In this document: positions 1 through 5,034 of the stretch, one piece after another
Layout of the letters: every line of letters starts with the position of its first letter
How positions within the stretch are numbered: the first letter of the stretch is position 1
Assembly: GCA_030837395.1 (NCBI GenBank)
Contig: JAUPKO010000627.1
Span: 1-27,044 of the forward strand
Length of the DNA stretch: 27,044 nucleotides
Direction of reading: 5' to 3'
DNA from: Actinomycetota bacterium
Lineage (GTDB): Bacteria > Actinomycetota > Actinomycetes > S36-B12 > UBA10799
The notes under the pieces: generated by a model
Seen by the model: only the letters and a program-made list of their open reading frames with translations
The model's database searches: none
What the model was told of the DNA's origin: nothing
Program-made: the position numbers and the translations under genes

Positions 1-128
1 AGCGCCCCGTGGAACATCGCGTTATTGACCACCCGGGGGGAGTCCTTGATTTGTACCAGGAAGCCGCCGATCAGCGCTGCGAGACCGAGGAAGTGCAGGA
101 CTACCAATACGTGTTCGAGGAATTCCAT
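1..128 (-). CDS. small integral membrane protein, N-terminal part (cut by window start)
   Basis: The first 42 residues are visible, from an ATG at 126-128 to the window edge. They begin MEFLEHVLVVLHFLGLAALI, so a hydrophobic helix spans roughly residues 7-25, followed by a charged turn (QIKDSPRVVNNAMFHGA). This is the start of a small multi-pass membrane protein. Proteins with this kind of N-terminus are common as uncharacterised actinobacterial membrane proteins, and I cannot assign a function. An AGGGTGG stretch 4-10 nt upstream of the ATG is a usable ribosome-binding site. The gene follows the adenine methyltransferase on the same strand with a 26-nt gap. It probably marks the core side of the accessory island. 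Confidence 0.7.
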   Translation of the reverse strand, partial: MEFLEHVLVVLHFLGLAALIGGFLVQIKDSPRVVNNAMFHGA

Positions 129-154
129 GGCCGCCACCCTATCTGGCGCGAACC

Positions 155-847
155 TCAGCCCCGGTTGCCCTCGCCGTAGGCGGGATACTGGCGACCTCGA
201 GGCTCGACGTCCGCCGCGGCCTCGTTGCCCCACACCTGCCAGCCGTCGCGTGGGTAGCGGGCGAACAACTCCAGGTAGGGCCCGGGCGAGCAGGCCTCGA
301 TGATGTCGTACTGCTCGTCCGGCTTGCGGGAGTGCTCGCGCTTCTGGGATTCGATCATGTTGACCTGCCGGCGGGCGGGAGCGAGGGTGCGCATGGACCC
401 ACGCACCCCGAACAGGAGGAGTTCGGTGACGTTGCGGAAGTAGAAGCCCACCCCGCGGCCGTCCGGGCCACCGTCCTTGCGCCGCTTGGCCCAGACCAGA
501 TTGCTGACGTAGCGGAAGCCCCAGGACTCCATGACCGCCAGCCCGTCGGGCAGCAGGGCGTTGGGCACCCAGAGGTAGAGGTGGGCGTTGTCGCTGACGT
601 GATCTGCCACCGGCAGCGCCCGGATGGCGTCCAGCGGCATGGTGTCGTAGCGGTCCAGCCGACGGTGTTCGGGAGCGACCTTGCCGGTGCGGTTCTGAAA
701 GCGCCATGGCGGATCGGCCAGCACTGTGGCGAAGCCCCCGTCGATGCTGGGCAACGGGTCGGGGGCAGGATCGGCCGCAACATCCGCACGTAGCGGCGGG
801 ACGGGGGCGAGTCTGGCCGCCCGAGCAGCTCCGGTGCGCTGTGCCAT
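155..847 (-). CDS. MT-A70 family adenine-N6 DNA methyltransferase (modification subunit)
   Basis: 230 residues. After a short Ala/Pro-rich leader comes the core with the catalytic motif DPPW at residues 45-48 (context TVLADPPWRF), typical of MT-A70 N6-adenine methyltransferases. Downstream are LYLWVPNALL, an aromatic segment (GFYFRNVTELLLFGVRG) and a C-terminal GPYLELFARYPRDGWQVWGNE segment, all family-typical. It would transfer a methyl group from S-adenosylmethionine to adenine in the site cut by its partner. A BglII/BstYI-type endonuclease gene ends 154 bp upstream on the same strand, so this is inferred to be the protective methylase of a type II restriction-modification system. I chose the ATG at 845-847 because CTGGAGA lies just upstream and longer readings add only low-complexity Arg/Pro sequence. 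The recognition site cannot be read from sequence. Confidence 0.88.
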   Translation of the reverse strand: MAQRTGAARAARLAPVPPLRADVAADPAPDPLPSIDGGFATVLADPPWRFQNRTGKVAPEHRRLDRYDTMPLDAIRALPVADHVSDNAHLYLWVPNALLPDGLAVMESWGFRYVSNLVWAKRRKDGGPDGRGVGFYFRNVTELLLFGVRGSMRTLAPARRQVNMIESQKREHSRKPDEQYDIIEACSPGPYLELFARYPRDGWQVWGNEAAADVEPRGRQYPAYGEGNRG

Positions 848-1001
848 CGGGTAATCTCCAGTCGGGTCGGCGGGTGGTGGGTGGTGCCTTGGGGCCCGCG
901 GGGGCCTCGGGTGCGGTCTGACGCGGGGTGGGTGCGTCGACCGCCTTGCAGCGACTGTGCCACAGGGGTCCGACGCTGGCCACGCCGCGCCACGGGGGAA
1001 T

Positions 1002-1718
1002 CTAGAAGACCGTGCCCGACTGGGTGTGAGCCCCATCGACGTCGTCCACGAAGCACGCCCGAGTGATGCCGAACGCCAGGACCGGGCAGCCACCGCCCCC
1101 ACCCCCGTCAACTTTCGGGATCAGCTTGCCCAGGTGTGTGGTCGAGTTGCCATAGCTCTTGCCCTTGCCGAGGTCATCGAACACCTGCTGCAGCTCCGAA
1201 CTGCGAGTCACGATCACGCCCACCCCGATGGCGCGGAGCTCAAACAGCAGCCGGAAATTGTTGAGGTCACGGTCGAAGAACGGGTCCTTGTTGTTCCACT
1301 CCACCTCTAGCGCGACGCCGCCTTTGAAGCAGTCGACCTTGTGGGTGGGAGCGTCATACGCGCGTCCGTCGACCAGGATCTTGGTGTCGAAGCCGTGCTC
1401 GATCCATCCCCGCCGGGCCAGCGGCTCGTCCAGGCGCTTGGCGATCGGCGACTTGGAGCCGCCCGCCGACTCGACCTCGCTGCGGCGCAACTCGAAACCC
1501 GAGAGGACCGCCACGATGTCGGCCCACTCGGTCGGATAGGCGGCCTGCAGGATCGCCGTGGCATTGCGCCACTCGAACACGTCGAACCGGCTCGACAGTT
1601 CCGGCGGGATCAGATGCAGCGTGGACACGGCAGCGATCGTAGCCCGAGCCTCCGGCCGCACCACCGTGATCATCGGGTCGAACGTACCCGATGGGGCCAC
1701 TTTCGACCCGACGGTCAT
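1002..1718 (-). CDS. BglII/BstYI-type type II restriction endonuclease
   Basis: Up to 238 residues. The PD-(D/E)XK-like active site is visible as D129, then E138 and E140 (context KVDCFKGGVALEVEW). This D-X8-E-X-E/Q spacing is that of the BglII/BstYI family. NNKDPFFDRDLNNFRLLFE and VGVIVTRSSEL follow, as in that family. The protein should cut unmodified DNA, and BglII and BstYI cut AGATCT and RGATCY, so a GATC-centred site is plausible but unproven. The start is uncertain: ATG at 1716-1718 gives the longest reading, ATG at 1671-1673 lies inside an inverted repeat, and GTG at 1626-1628 sits 7 nt after a TACGAT box and could be leaderless. The first 25-30 residues do not look like family sequence. 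The C-terminal region has a Gly6-Cys run. The partner methylase lies downstream, and an antitoxin-like gene and a C-protein gene lie upstream. Confidence 0.88.
   Translation of the reverse strand: MTVGSKVAPSGTFDPMITVVRPEARATIAAVSTLHLIPPELSSRFDVFEWRNATAILQAAYPTEWADIVAVLSGFELRRSEVESAGGSKSPIAKRLDEPLARRGWIEHGFDTKILVDGRAYDAPTHKVDCFKGGVALEVEWNNKDPFFDRDLNNFRLLFELRAIGVGVIVTRSSELQQVFDDLGKGKSYGNSTTHLGKLIPKVDGGGGGGCPVLAFGITRACFVDDVDGAHTQSGTVF
1671..1710. promoter_or_regulatory. two overlapping inverted repeats at the 5' end of the endonuclease gene
   Basis: CATCGGGT (1671-1678) and ACCCGATG (1686-1693) form a perfect 8-bp inverted repeat with a 7-nt spacer. CGGGTCGAA (1674-1682) pairs perfectly with TTCGACCCG (1702-1710) over a 19-nt spacer. 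The two share 1674-1678, so the RNA forms would be mutually exclusive. If the endonuclease is read from GTG 1628, the repeats lie about 43-82 bp upstream of its start, where an activator or repressor could bind. If it is read from ATG 1718, they lie inside the coding region. The role is inferred. Confidence 0.45.
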
Positions 1719-1766
1719 GCGACTTGGACCCAGATCAATCGGGCCGCACCGGCTGAAGCCAGTCCG

Positions 1767-2189
1767 TTAGGCGAGCAACCTGCGCTGGGACTCCCAGGCC
1801 GCTTCCGCGGCCACCGAGGCAGTTTCCGCCTGTGCGATTTCGTCGTCGACCTCATCGGGAAAGCCCGAGTAGTACGTCAGCGCGAGTTGCACCTTGGCCG
1901 GGGGCAGGACCAGCGCTTCCGCGGCAGCGGTGACCGCAGCCTCTCCCCGTTCGTCGATTTCGCGCAGGACTTTGATGACCTCCCAGATGTCCGGCCCAAT
2001 CGCAAGAGCGGCTCGACGCCCGCTGGGCCCATCCTTGAAAACAACTCCCGGGTACTCGGCCATTCGGAGCCCTTCATCAACTAGGCGATGGGCCACACCC
2101 GACGCGGTTGCACCCGGCATGGACTGGGCCCGACGACGCAGCCGGAGCAACACGTCGTCCTCAAACCGAATCGACAGTGACGTACTCAT
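1767..2189 (-). CDS. ribbon-helix-helix antitoxin-like DNA-binding protein
   Basis: 140 residues. The N-terminus (SLSIRFEDDVLLRLRRRAQ, then GVAHRLVDEGLRM) looks like a ribbon-helix-helix dimerisation and DNA-binding segment of roughly 45 residues. The middle (GPSGRRAALAIGPDIWEVIKVLRE, about 54-77) and the LPPAKVQLALTYYSGFPDEVDDEI segment resemble antitoxins with a DUF433-like winged helix that usually pair with a PIN-like RNase toxin. No toxin gene is adjacent: the next gene downstream, after 48 bp, is the endonuclease, and upstream is the C-protein-like regulator. It may be an orphan antitoxin or a regulator recruited to this cassette. The ATG at 2187-2189 has no clear Shine-Dalgarno. Family assignment is moderate and the role unknown. 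Confidence 0.7.
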   Translation of the reverse strand: MSTSLSIRFEDDVLLRLRRRAQSMPGATASGVAHRLVDEGLRMAEYPGVVFKDGPSGRRAALAIGPDIWEVIKVLREIDERGEAAVTAAAEALVLPPAKVQLALTYYSGFPDEVDDEIAQAETASVAAEAAWESQRRLLA

Positions 2190-2404
2190 GCAGTAAGGGT
2201 AGTGATTGCGCTACATCCGGACCAGACTAGTCACGGGCCGCTGATGGAGGTACGCGAGTGCCAACGCCTTGTCCGACCCTGATCCGCTGGCCGGCACGAA
2301 GGTGAGACCGAAGCCAATGATCGTGGTCGTCGCTCGAGATCACGCGCATCTCCACGGACGAGTGCCGCTTCGAACGTCGCGGGAGACTCAACCCGCTCTG
2401 CAAC
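2190..2404. other. intergenic stretch, no confident gene
   Basis: This is 215 bp between the regulator gene at 2405-2659 and the antitoxin-like gene. On the minus strand a GC3-rich open frame of about 40 codons, containing IIGFGLTFVPASGSGSDKAL, ends at a TAG near 2211 but lacks a plausible start and may be a gene remnant. A second frame (2227-2493) overlaps the regulator and lacks coding character at its N-terminus. The promoter for the antitoxin-like gene presumably lies here. Confidence 0.35.
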
Positions 2405-2659
2405 TCAGGTGACAGCGGTCGTACGCCCGCTAGCTGCACCCTCAATCGCCGGTGACAACAGCACCAGAGGTGACACACCAATTTGCTCGGCAATGCGTTC
2501 CACCGACTTCAGGGTGAGGTTCCGCTCACCCCGCTCGACCCCGCCCATATACGTACGATGCACGCCGATCACCTCCGCGAAGGCCTCCTGGCTGAGCTGC
2601 CGCCGCTCGCGATAGGCGCGCAGGTTGCGACCGAGCGTCTTCTGCAGGTCGCCTTCCAC
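2405..2659 (-). CDS. XRE-family controller (C-protein-like) regulator of the restriction-modification system
   Basis: 84 residues, the size of C proteins that time expression of type II restriction genes. A single HTH_3 domain covers about residues 8-68. LSQEAFAEVIGVHRTYMGG is the helix-turn-helix (Q-E-x-F-A then the recognition helix), followed by the hallmark VERGERNLTLKSVERIAEQI and the dimerisation helix GVSPLVLL. C proteins bind paired C boxes upstream of their own gene, first activating and later repressing it and the endonuclease. Here the gene points toward the endonuclease and methylase on the same strand, which supports that role. The start is GTG at 2657-2659, the only reasonable start before an in-frame TAA at 2702-2704. 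No Shine-Dalgarno is visible, and leaderless starts are common in C genes. A different XRE role, such as antitoxin, cannot be excluded. Confidence 0.82.
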   Translation of the reverse strand: MEGDLQKTLGRNLRAYRERRQLSQEAFAEVIGVHRTYMGGVERGERNLTLKSVERIAEQIGVSPLVLLSPAIEGAASGRTTAVT

Positions 2660-2679
2660 GAGAACAAGTCCACGTGGGG

Positions 2680-2713
2680 TGCTACTTCTAGGTCTACATA
2701 CTTATGAGTAGCA
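2680..2713. promoter_or_regulatory. candidate C-box operator upstream of the controller gene
   Basis: TGCTACT (2680-2686) and AGTAGCA (2707-2713) form a perfect 7-bp inverted repeat with a 20-nt spacer. Within it, two ACT-N4-RGT pseudo-palindromes lie 16 bp apart: ACTTCTAGGT (2684-2693) and ACTTATGAGT (2700-2709). Paired short dyads of this form, directly upstream of the regulator gene, are the arrangement expected for C boxes. A TATGTA -10-like hexamer for the minus strand (2695-2700) lies between the dyads. No good -35 is seen, which would fit activator dependence. Confidence 0.5.
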
Positions 2714-2765
2714 TGAATGGGCGGCGGGGTGCCGCACTCGCCGCGCCAGAAGGGGGTGAAGACAG

Positions 2766-3752
2766 GTGTTGCAGCCCATCCATCCCACGCGGCACCTGCG
2801 CCTCTCCTACGATGCAACTCGCCTCCACGCCCGCAGACTCGCGGTCGCGGGTGCGAATGCAATCATCAACCGCGGAGTGGTCTTCCGCACGACTGGCCGC
2901 CTTAACCGCAGGACGGGTTCTCTCGCGTCAGTCTTTCTGGTCTATCCGGCGAGGGACGAGTATGCACTGGCGTACGTGTATCCAGAGCGCATCGAAAGCA
3001 TTCGTTGGCACCCTTGGCCCGTCGGACTTATCCGCCAGAACGGCAGATTCGCGATCATGTTCGGTGTCTCCTCCAACGACTCGCACTTCCGCGCGTCGCG
3101 GCACACTCGTGATCTTGAATCCCTCGTCGATCGGATGGAGAACCTCCGGACCATCCTCGGCGCCGAACAGAAGACCTTCGCCGGCGTCCTACCTGGCCTG
3201 CTCGCCCAGCGCGGAATCATCACCGACACGCCAGAGGCCGACATCACCGCGACCGTGGTGGTGAAGGCGGTCGCCGCTCTCAAGCACGAGGCTCACCTTT
3301 CGCCAGCGACACCAGTGATCGTCCTCGGCGGGGCAGGCTACGTCGGCCGCCGGGTCGTTGCGGGCCTCCCTGCACAACATCGAGTTGAGGTGGTCGACAG
3401 CGTTCATGGCCTCCCCTCAAGGCTTCCAAGTGACCTCCGCGGGAAGCCTGCCATCCTCCTCAACGTGGCAGCCCCTGGTGCTATCGGTGACCACATGGCG
3501 GGTCTATGGCCGGAATTGCTCGTCCTCAACGAGGTGTATCCGGAACCGATTCCCGCTGAACTTGCTGCCCTGGCGGACCGAGGTGTCGCCTGCTTCCACC
3601 TCGCCGGAGTCAAGGCCAGGGCCTTCCCACCGTTTCCGGCGGCCTATGCCGGCGCGATCCCCTGCTGCGCAGCCTGGCCGAGCGACGACCTCCAGCCGGT
3701 GCTCCGACACATGCCCCCCACACGCGACCCACGATCAGGAGTCCATCAGTGA
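2766..3752 (+). CDS. Rossmann-fold NAD(P)-binding protein of unknown function
   Basis: 328 residues starting at GTG 2766, chosen because GGGGGTG at 2752-2758 gives a good ribosome-binding site 7 nt upstream. The N-terminal half (1-155) has no domain I recognise. A helix ADITATVVVKAVAAL (158-172) precedes a dinucleotide-binding motif VIVLGGAGYVGRRV (184-197), with an acidic residue D211 at the end of the second strand (HRVEVVD). The C-terminal part has LLNVAAPGAIGDHM (231-244) and IPCCAAW (298-304). A TA-rich helix just before a GxGxxG fold recalls glutamyl-tRNA reductase or acyl-ACP reductase-like proteins, but the resemblance is weak. The gene is divergent from the controller gene, and a 37-codon ORF overlaps its stop codon. 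It is probably a real accessory gene; the substrate is unknown. Confidence 0.68.
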   Translation: MLQPIHPTRHLRLSYDATRLHARRLAVAGANAIINRGVVFRTTGRLNRRTGSLASVFLVYPARDEYALAYVYPERIESIRWHPWPVGLIRQNGRFAIMFGVSSNDSHFRASRHTRDLESLVDRMENLRTILGAEQKTFAGVLPGLLAQRGIITDTPEADITATVVVKAVAALKHEAHLSPATPVIVLGGAGYVGRRVVAGLPAQHRVEVVDSVHGLPSRLPSDLRGKPAILLNVAAPGAIGDHMAGLWPELLVLNEVYPEPIPAELAALADRGVACFHLAGVKARAFPPFPAAYAGAIPCCAAWPSDDLQPVLRHMPPTRDPRSGVHQ

Positions 3753-3862
3753 TCCAGGTACCCGTCCCGACATCACCTACGAAGACAATCCTCAACGCGG
3801 TAGCGAACCTCCTGGCCTGGCCCCTTCGCAACCTTGGAAAGCACATCTCCCTCGGCGGTTAG
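3749..3862 (+). CDS. small 37-residue ORF translationally coupled to the Rossmann gene
   Basis: GTG at 3749-3751 overlaps the TGA (3750-3752) of the upstream gene as GTGA, and AGGAG at 3737-3741 is a consensus Shine-Dalgarno 7 nt before it. The frame runs 37 codons to TAG 3860-3862. The peptide starts MIQVPVPTSPTKT and continues ILNAVANLLAWPLRNLGKH, an amphipathic, net-positive helix, before ending SLGG. Initiation signals of this quality on a very short frame suggest a real small protein or peptide, perhaps membrane-associated. I do not recognise the family. A chance overlap cannot be ruled out without homologues or ribosome data. Confidence 0.5.
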   Translation: MIQVPVPTSPTKTILNAVANLLAWPLRNLGKHISLGG

Positions 3863-3911
3863 CCACTGGCCGTGACGGGAACGGAGCCTCACCACACCTG
3901 GCGGGCGCACG

Positions 3912-4085
3912 TCACAGCAGCCTGCGGAGAGCGTGCACCTGCACGAGGAAGACCTCGTACATCAGCCCGTCGGGTTTGAAGTCGAGGATTCGCACTTCCA
4001 TGTGCCCATCCACGAACTCAAGGATGAGCACCGCAGACTCGACGCAGGCCAGAGAGCCTCCCACTCGGACGGAGTCGATGGACAC
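3912..4085 (-). CDS. hypothetical 57-residue protein
   Basis: The frame starts at GTG 4083-4085 and ends at TGA 3912-3914. It reads VSIDSVRVGG..., with a strand-rich middle (AVLILEFVDGHMEVRILDF) and an end YEVFLVQVHALRRLL. Third positions are strongly G/C, as in real genes here. It lies in the same frame as the 63-residue ORF just upstream, separated by one TGA and 11 codons. An 11-bp hairpin occupies the gap, with AGGGGG in the loop as the only ribosome-binding-site candidate. Function is unknown. It may be an independent gene, coupled to its neighbour, or the second half of a readthrough product. Confidence 0.45.
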   Translation of the reverse strand: MSIDSVRVGGSLACVESAVLILEFVDGHMEVRILDFKPDGLMYEVFLVQVHALRRLL

Positions 4086-4121
4086 TGACGGCAGCGCCCC
4101 CTGTGCGGCCCGCTGCCGTCA
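4086..4121 (-). other. 11-bp stem-loop beginning exactly at a UGA stop
   Basis: On the minus strand, TGACGGCAGCG (4121 down to 4111) pairs perfectly with CGCTGCCGTCA (4096 down to 4086) around a 14-nt loop that contains CACAGGGGG. The first three bases of the stem are the stop codon of the 63-residue ORF, and the base after the stem is the G of the GTG starting the 57-residue ORF. No U-run follows, so an ordinary intrinsic terminator is unlikely. Confidence 0.6.
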
Positions 4122-4310
4122 ACGGGCCAGTTCCCTGGACTCTGTGGCGACAACTTCAGCCCCCGGCGCCAACTCGAAGAATTCCGCAAGTGCGCCCGAA
4201 CTGCCCGTCCGTAGTCGCTCGACAAGTCCGGGGACCTCCTCGGCGAGCGCCACGAAGTCATCGGCACACGTTGGTGGCGTGGACGATGACGTCCGTTCAC
4301 TTGGCGTCAT
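4119..4310 (-). CDS. hypothetical 63-residue protein
   Basis: The ATG at 4308-4310 is fixed by a near-perfect AAGGAGG 4 nt upstream. The 63 residues open with a Ser/Thr/Pro-rich stretch (MTPSERTSSSTPPT) and continue as an acidic, helical segment (ADDFVALAEEVPGLVERL, then GALAEFFELAPGAEVV), ending ESRELAR before TGA 4119-4121. There are no membrane segments or recognised motifs. Longer in-frame readings upstream (to 4448) lack this ribosome-binding site. It is followed in frame by the 57-residue ORF after the hairpin. The acidic helices could be a protein-interaction or antitoxin-like module, but nothing in sequence proves this. Confidence 0.6.
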   Translation of the reverse strand: MTPSERTSSSTPPTCADDFVALAEEVPGLVERLRTGSSGALAEFFELAPGAEVVATESRELAR

Positions 4311-4460
4311 GCTTCCTCCTTGATGTCCCAACGTGAGAGGGCCGCAGGGAGGGACCGCCCACCTCAGTCTAGCCTCGCCAAACCATCCCCACGGATTCGT
4401 GCGCACCTCTGTGGACGGCCCGCTCTGATCGCTGCCGAAACCCCTCATTCCCGCGTCACG

Positions 4461-4757
4461 TCAACTGGCCAGGAACTCCTCCAACGCCTGGCGTGCGAGT
4501 GCCGAGACCGAGGTTCCGCGTTCAGCAGCAACGCGTTCGGCCTTCGCTCGCAGCTCCGGCGTCAACCTAAATGCGACCTTCGGTGAATGTCGGCTCTCTC
4601 CCGTGAGCGACGGGCGGCCCGCCTTCATCGGGAACACAGCATCGATCTGTCCTGCCTCGACGGCCTTGTCCACCTCGGCGACGATCCGATCAACCGCAAT
4701 GCGGTCCAGCACAGTGCCATCGCCGAGTAGGTCCAGTTCGGGCTTCCGCTTCGTCAT
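4461..4757 (-). CDS. ribbon-helix-helix antitoxin candidate
   Basis: 98 residues. The C-terminal third (KVAFRLTPELRAKAERVA, then ERGTSVSALARQALEEFL, about residues 60-96) is a textbook ribbon-helix-helix module of the CopG/Arc type: a short beta strand, a charged helix, a turn with SVSALARQ, and an amphipathic helix. The N-terminal part (LDRIAVDRIVAEVDKAVEAGQID) is helical and may hold the toxin-binding region. The ATG at 4755-4757 overlaps the stop codon of the upstream small gene (ATGA) and has a GGAAGG ribosome-binding site. The pair has the architecture of a toxin-antitoxin operon with the toxin first. RHH antitoxins usually repress their own promoter, and an inverted repeat over the likely -10 box upstream of the toxin gene fits this. 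Confidence 0.75.
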   Translation of the reverse strand: MTKRKPELDLLGDGTVLDRIAVDRIVAEVDKAVEAGQIDAVFPMKAGRPSLTGESRHSPKVAFRLTPELRAKAERVAAERGTSVSALARQALEEFLAS

Positions 4758-4915
4758 TCCTTCCTGCCTTCCTCGTATAGGTTCCGGTACTTCGACCGCA
4801 AATCCATGGCGTGGATGATCAGCAGAACGCCTCGGTCATTGACCGCGATGACCTCCAGTACTCGCCCACGGCCCACCTTGTGTTTCCTCGCGCTCTGCGC
4901 GAATCGAACAGCCAC
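4754..4915 (-). CDS. small toxin-like protein (partner of the RHH antitoxin)
   Basis: 53 residues from GTG 4913-4915 to TGA 4754-4756, overlapping the antitoxin start by 4 nt. It reads VAVRFAQSARKHKVGRGRVL then EVIAVNDRGVLLIIHAMDLR and ends SKYRNLYEEGRKE. The segment LLIIHAMDLRSKYRNLYEEG resembles the C-terminus of small actinobacterial proteins usually encoded beside antitoxins, with a BrnT/RelE-like basic character. Known relatives seem to have about 20 more residues in the middle, so this may be a short or shortened version. The frame is intact with no internal stop. GGGGGA lies 12 nt before the GTG, so the start is only probable. Confidence 0.55.
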   Translation of the reverse strand: MAVRFAQSARKHKVGRGRVLEVIAVNDRGVLLIIHAMDLRSKYRNLYEEGRKE

Positions 4916-4920
4916 CCGAC

Positions 4921-4947
4921 CATTGTGTCCCCCATAATCACACAGTG
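4921..4947. promoter_or_regulatory. inverted-repeat operator over the toxin-antitoxin promoter
   Basis: CATTGTGT (4921-4928) and ACACAGTG (4940-4947) form an 8-bp inverted repeat with one mismatch and an 11-nt spacer. It covers the predicted -10 element of the minus-strand promoter and lies directly upstream of the toxin GTG. This is the position expected for autorepression by the antitoxin or toxin-antitoxin complex. Confidence 0.5.
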
Positions 4948-4963
4948 GGGTCGCTCAAGGCAA
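4935..4963 (-). promoter_or_regulatory. promoter of the toxin-antitoxin pair
   Basis: On the minus strand, TTGCCT (4958-4963) is the -35 and TGATTA (4935-4940) the -10, with exactly 17 bp between them. Transcription would start near 4928, just upstream of the toxin gene. Confidence 0.5.
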
Positions 4964-5034
4964 CTTGTGGATAACTCAGCGAGGCCGATGATCGCACGCG
5001 TGGCCCACCACACTGCGAGGTACCAGCTCCGCGA

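Noticed and set aside
848..1001. GC-rich stem between endonuclease and methylase as a terminator
   Set aside because: Only a 5-bp perfect core (GGCCC/GGGCC) with no U-run; too weak to call in this base composition.
1088..1110. G-rich tract in the endonuclease gene as a phase-variation site
   Set aside because: It is interrupted (GGGGGTGGGGG on the minus strand) and encodes a Gly run, not a clean homopolymer or short tandem repeat.
2227..2493. 88-codon minus-strand frame overlapping the controller gene
   Set aside because: The first part is out of frame inside the XRE gene and Cys/His-rich; no ribosome-binding site and no family resemblance.
2704..3264. 186-codon plus-strand frame overlapping the Rossmann gene
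   Set aside because: It is rich in Ser and Arg, lacks a ribosome-binding site and competes with a frame that has GGGGGTG before its start and a clear dinucleotide-binding motif.
3358..4323. 321-codon plus-strand frame
   Set aside because: It covers the end of the Rossmann gene and the antisense of two small ORFs with better start signals. Low-complexity Ser/Thr/Pro/Arg translation.
4819..5013. possible frameshift splitting the small toxin gene into two frames
   Set aside because: Read in the frame of the C-terminal segment, the gene is open from GTG 4915 to TGA 4754 without any break. The other frame is unrelated.
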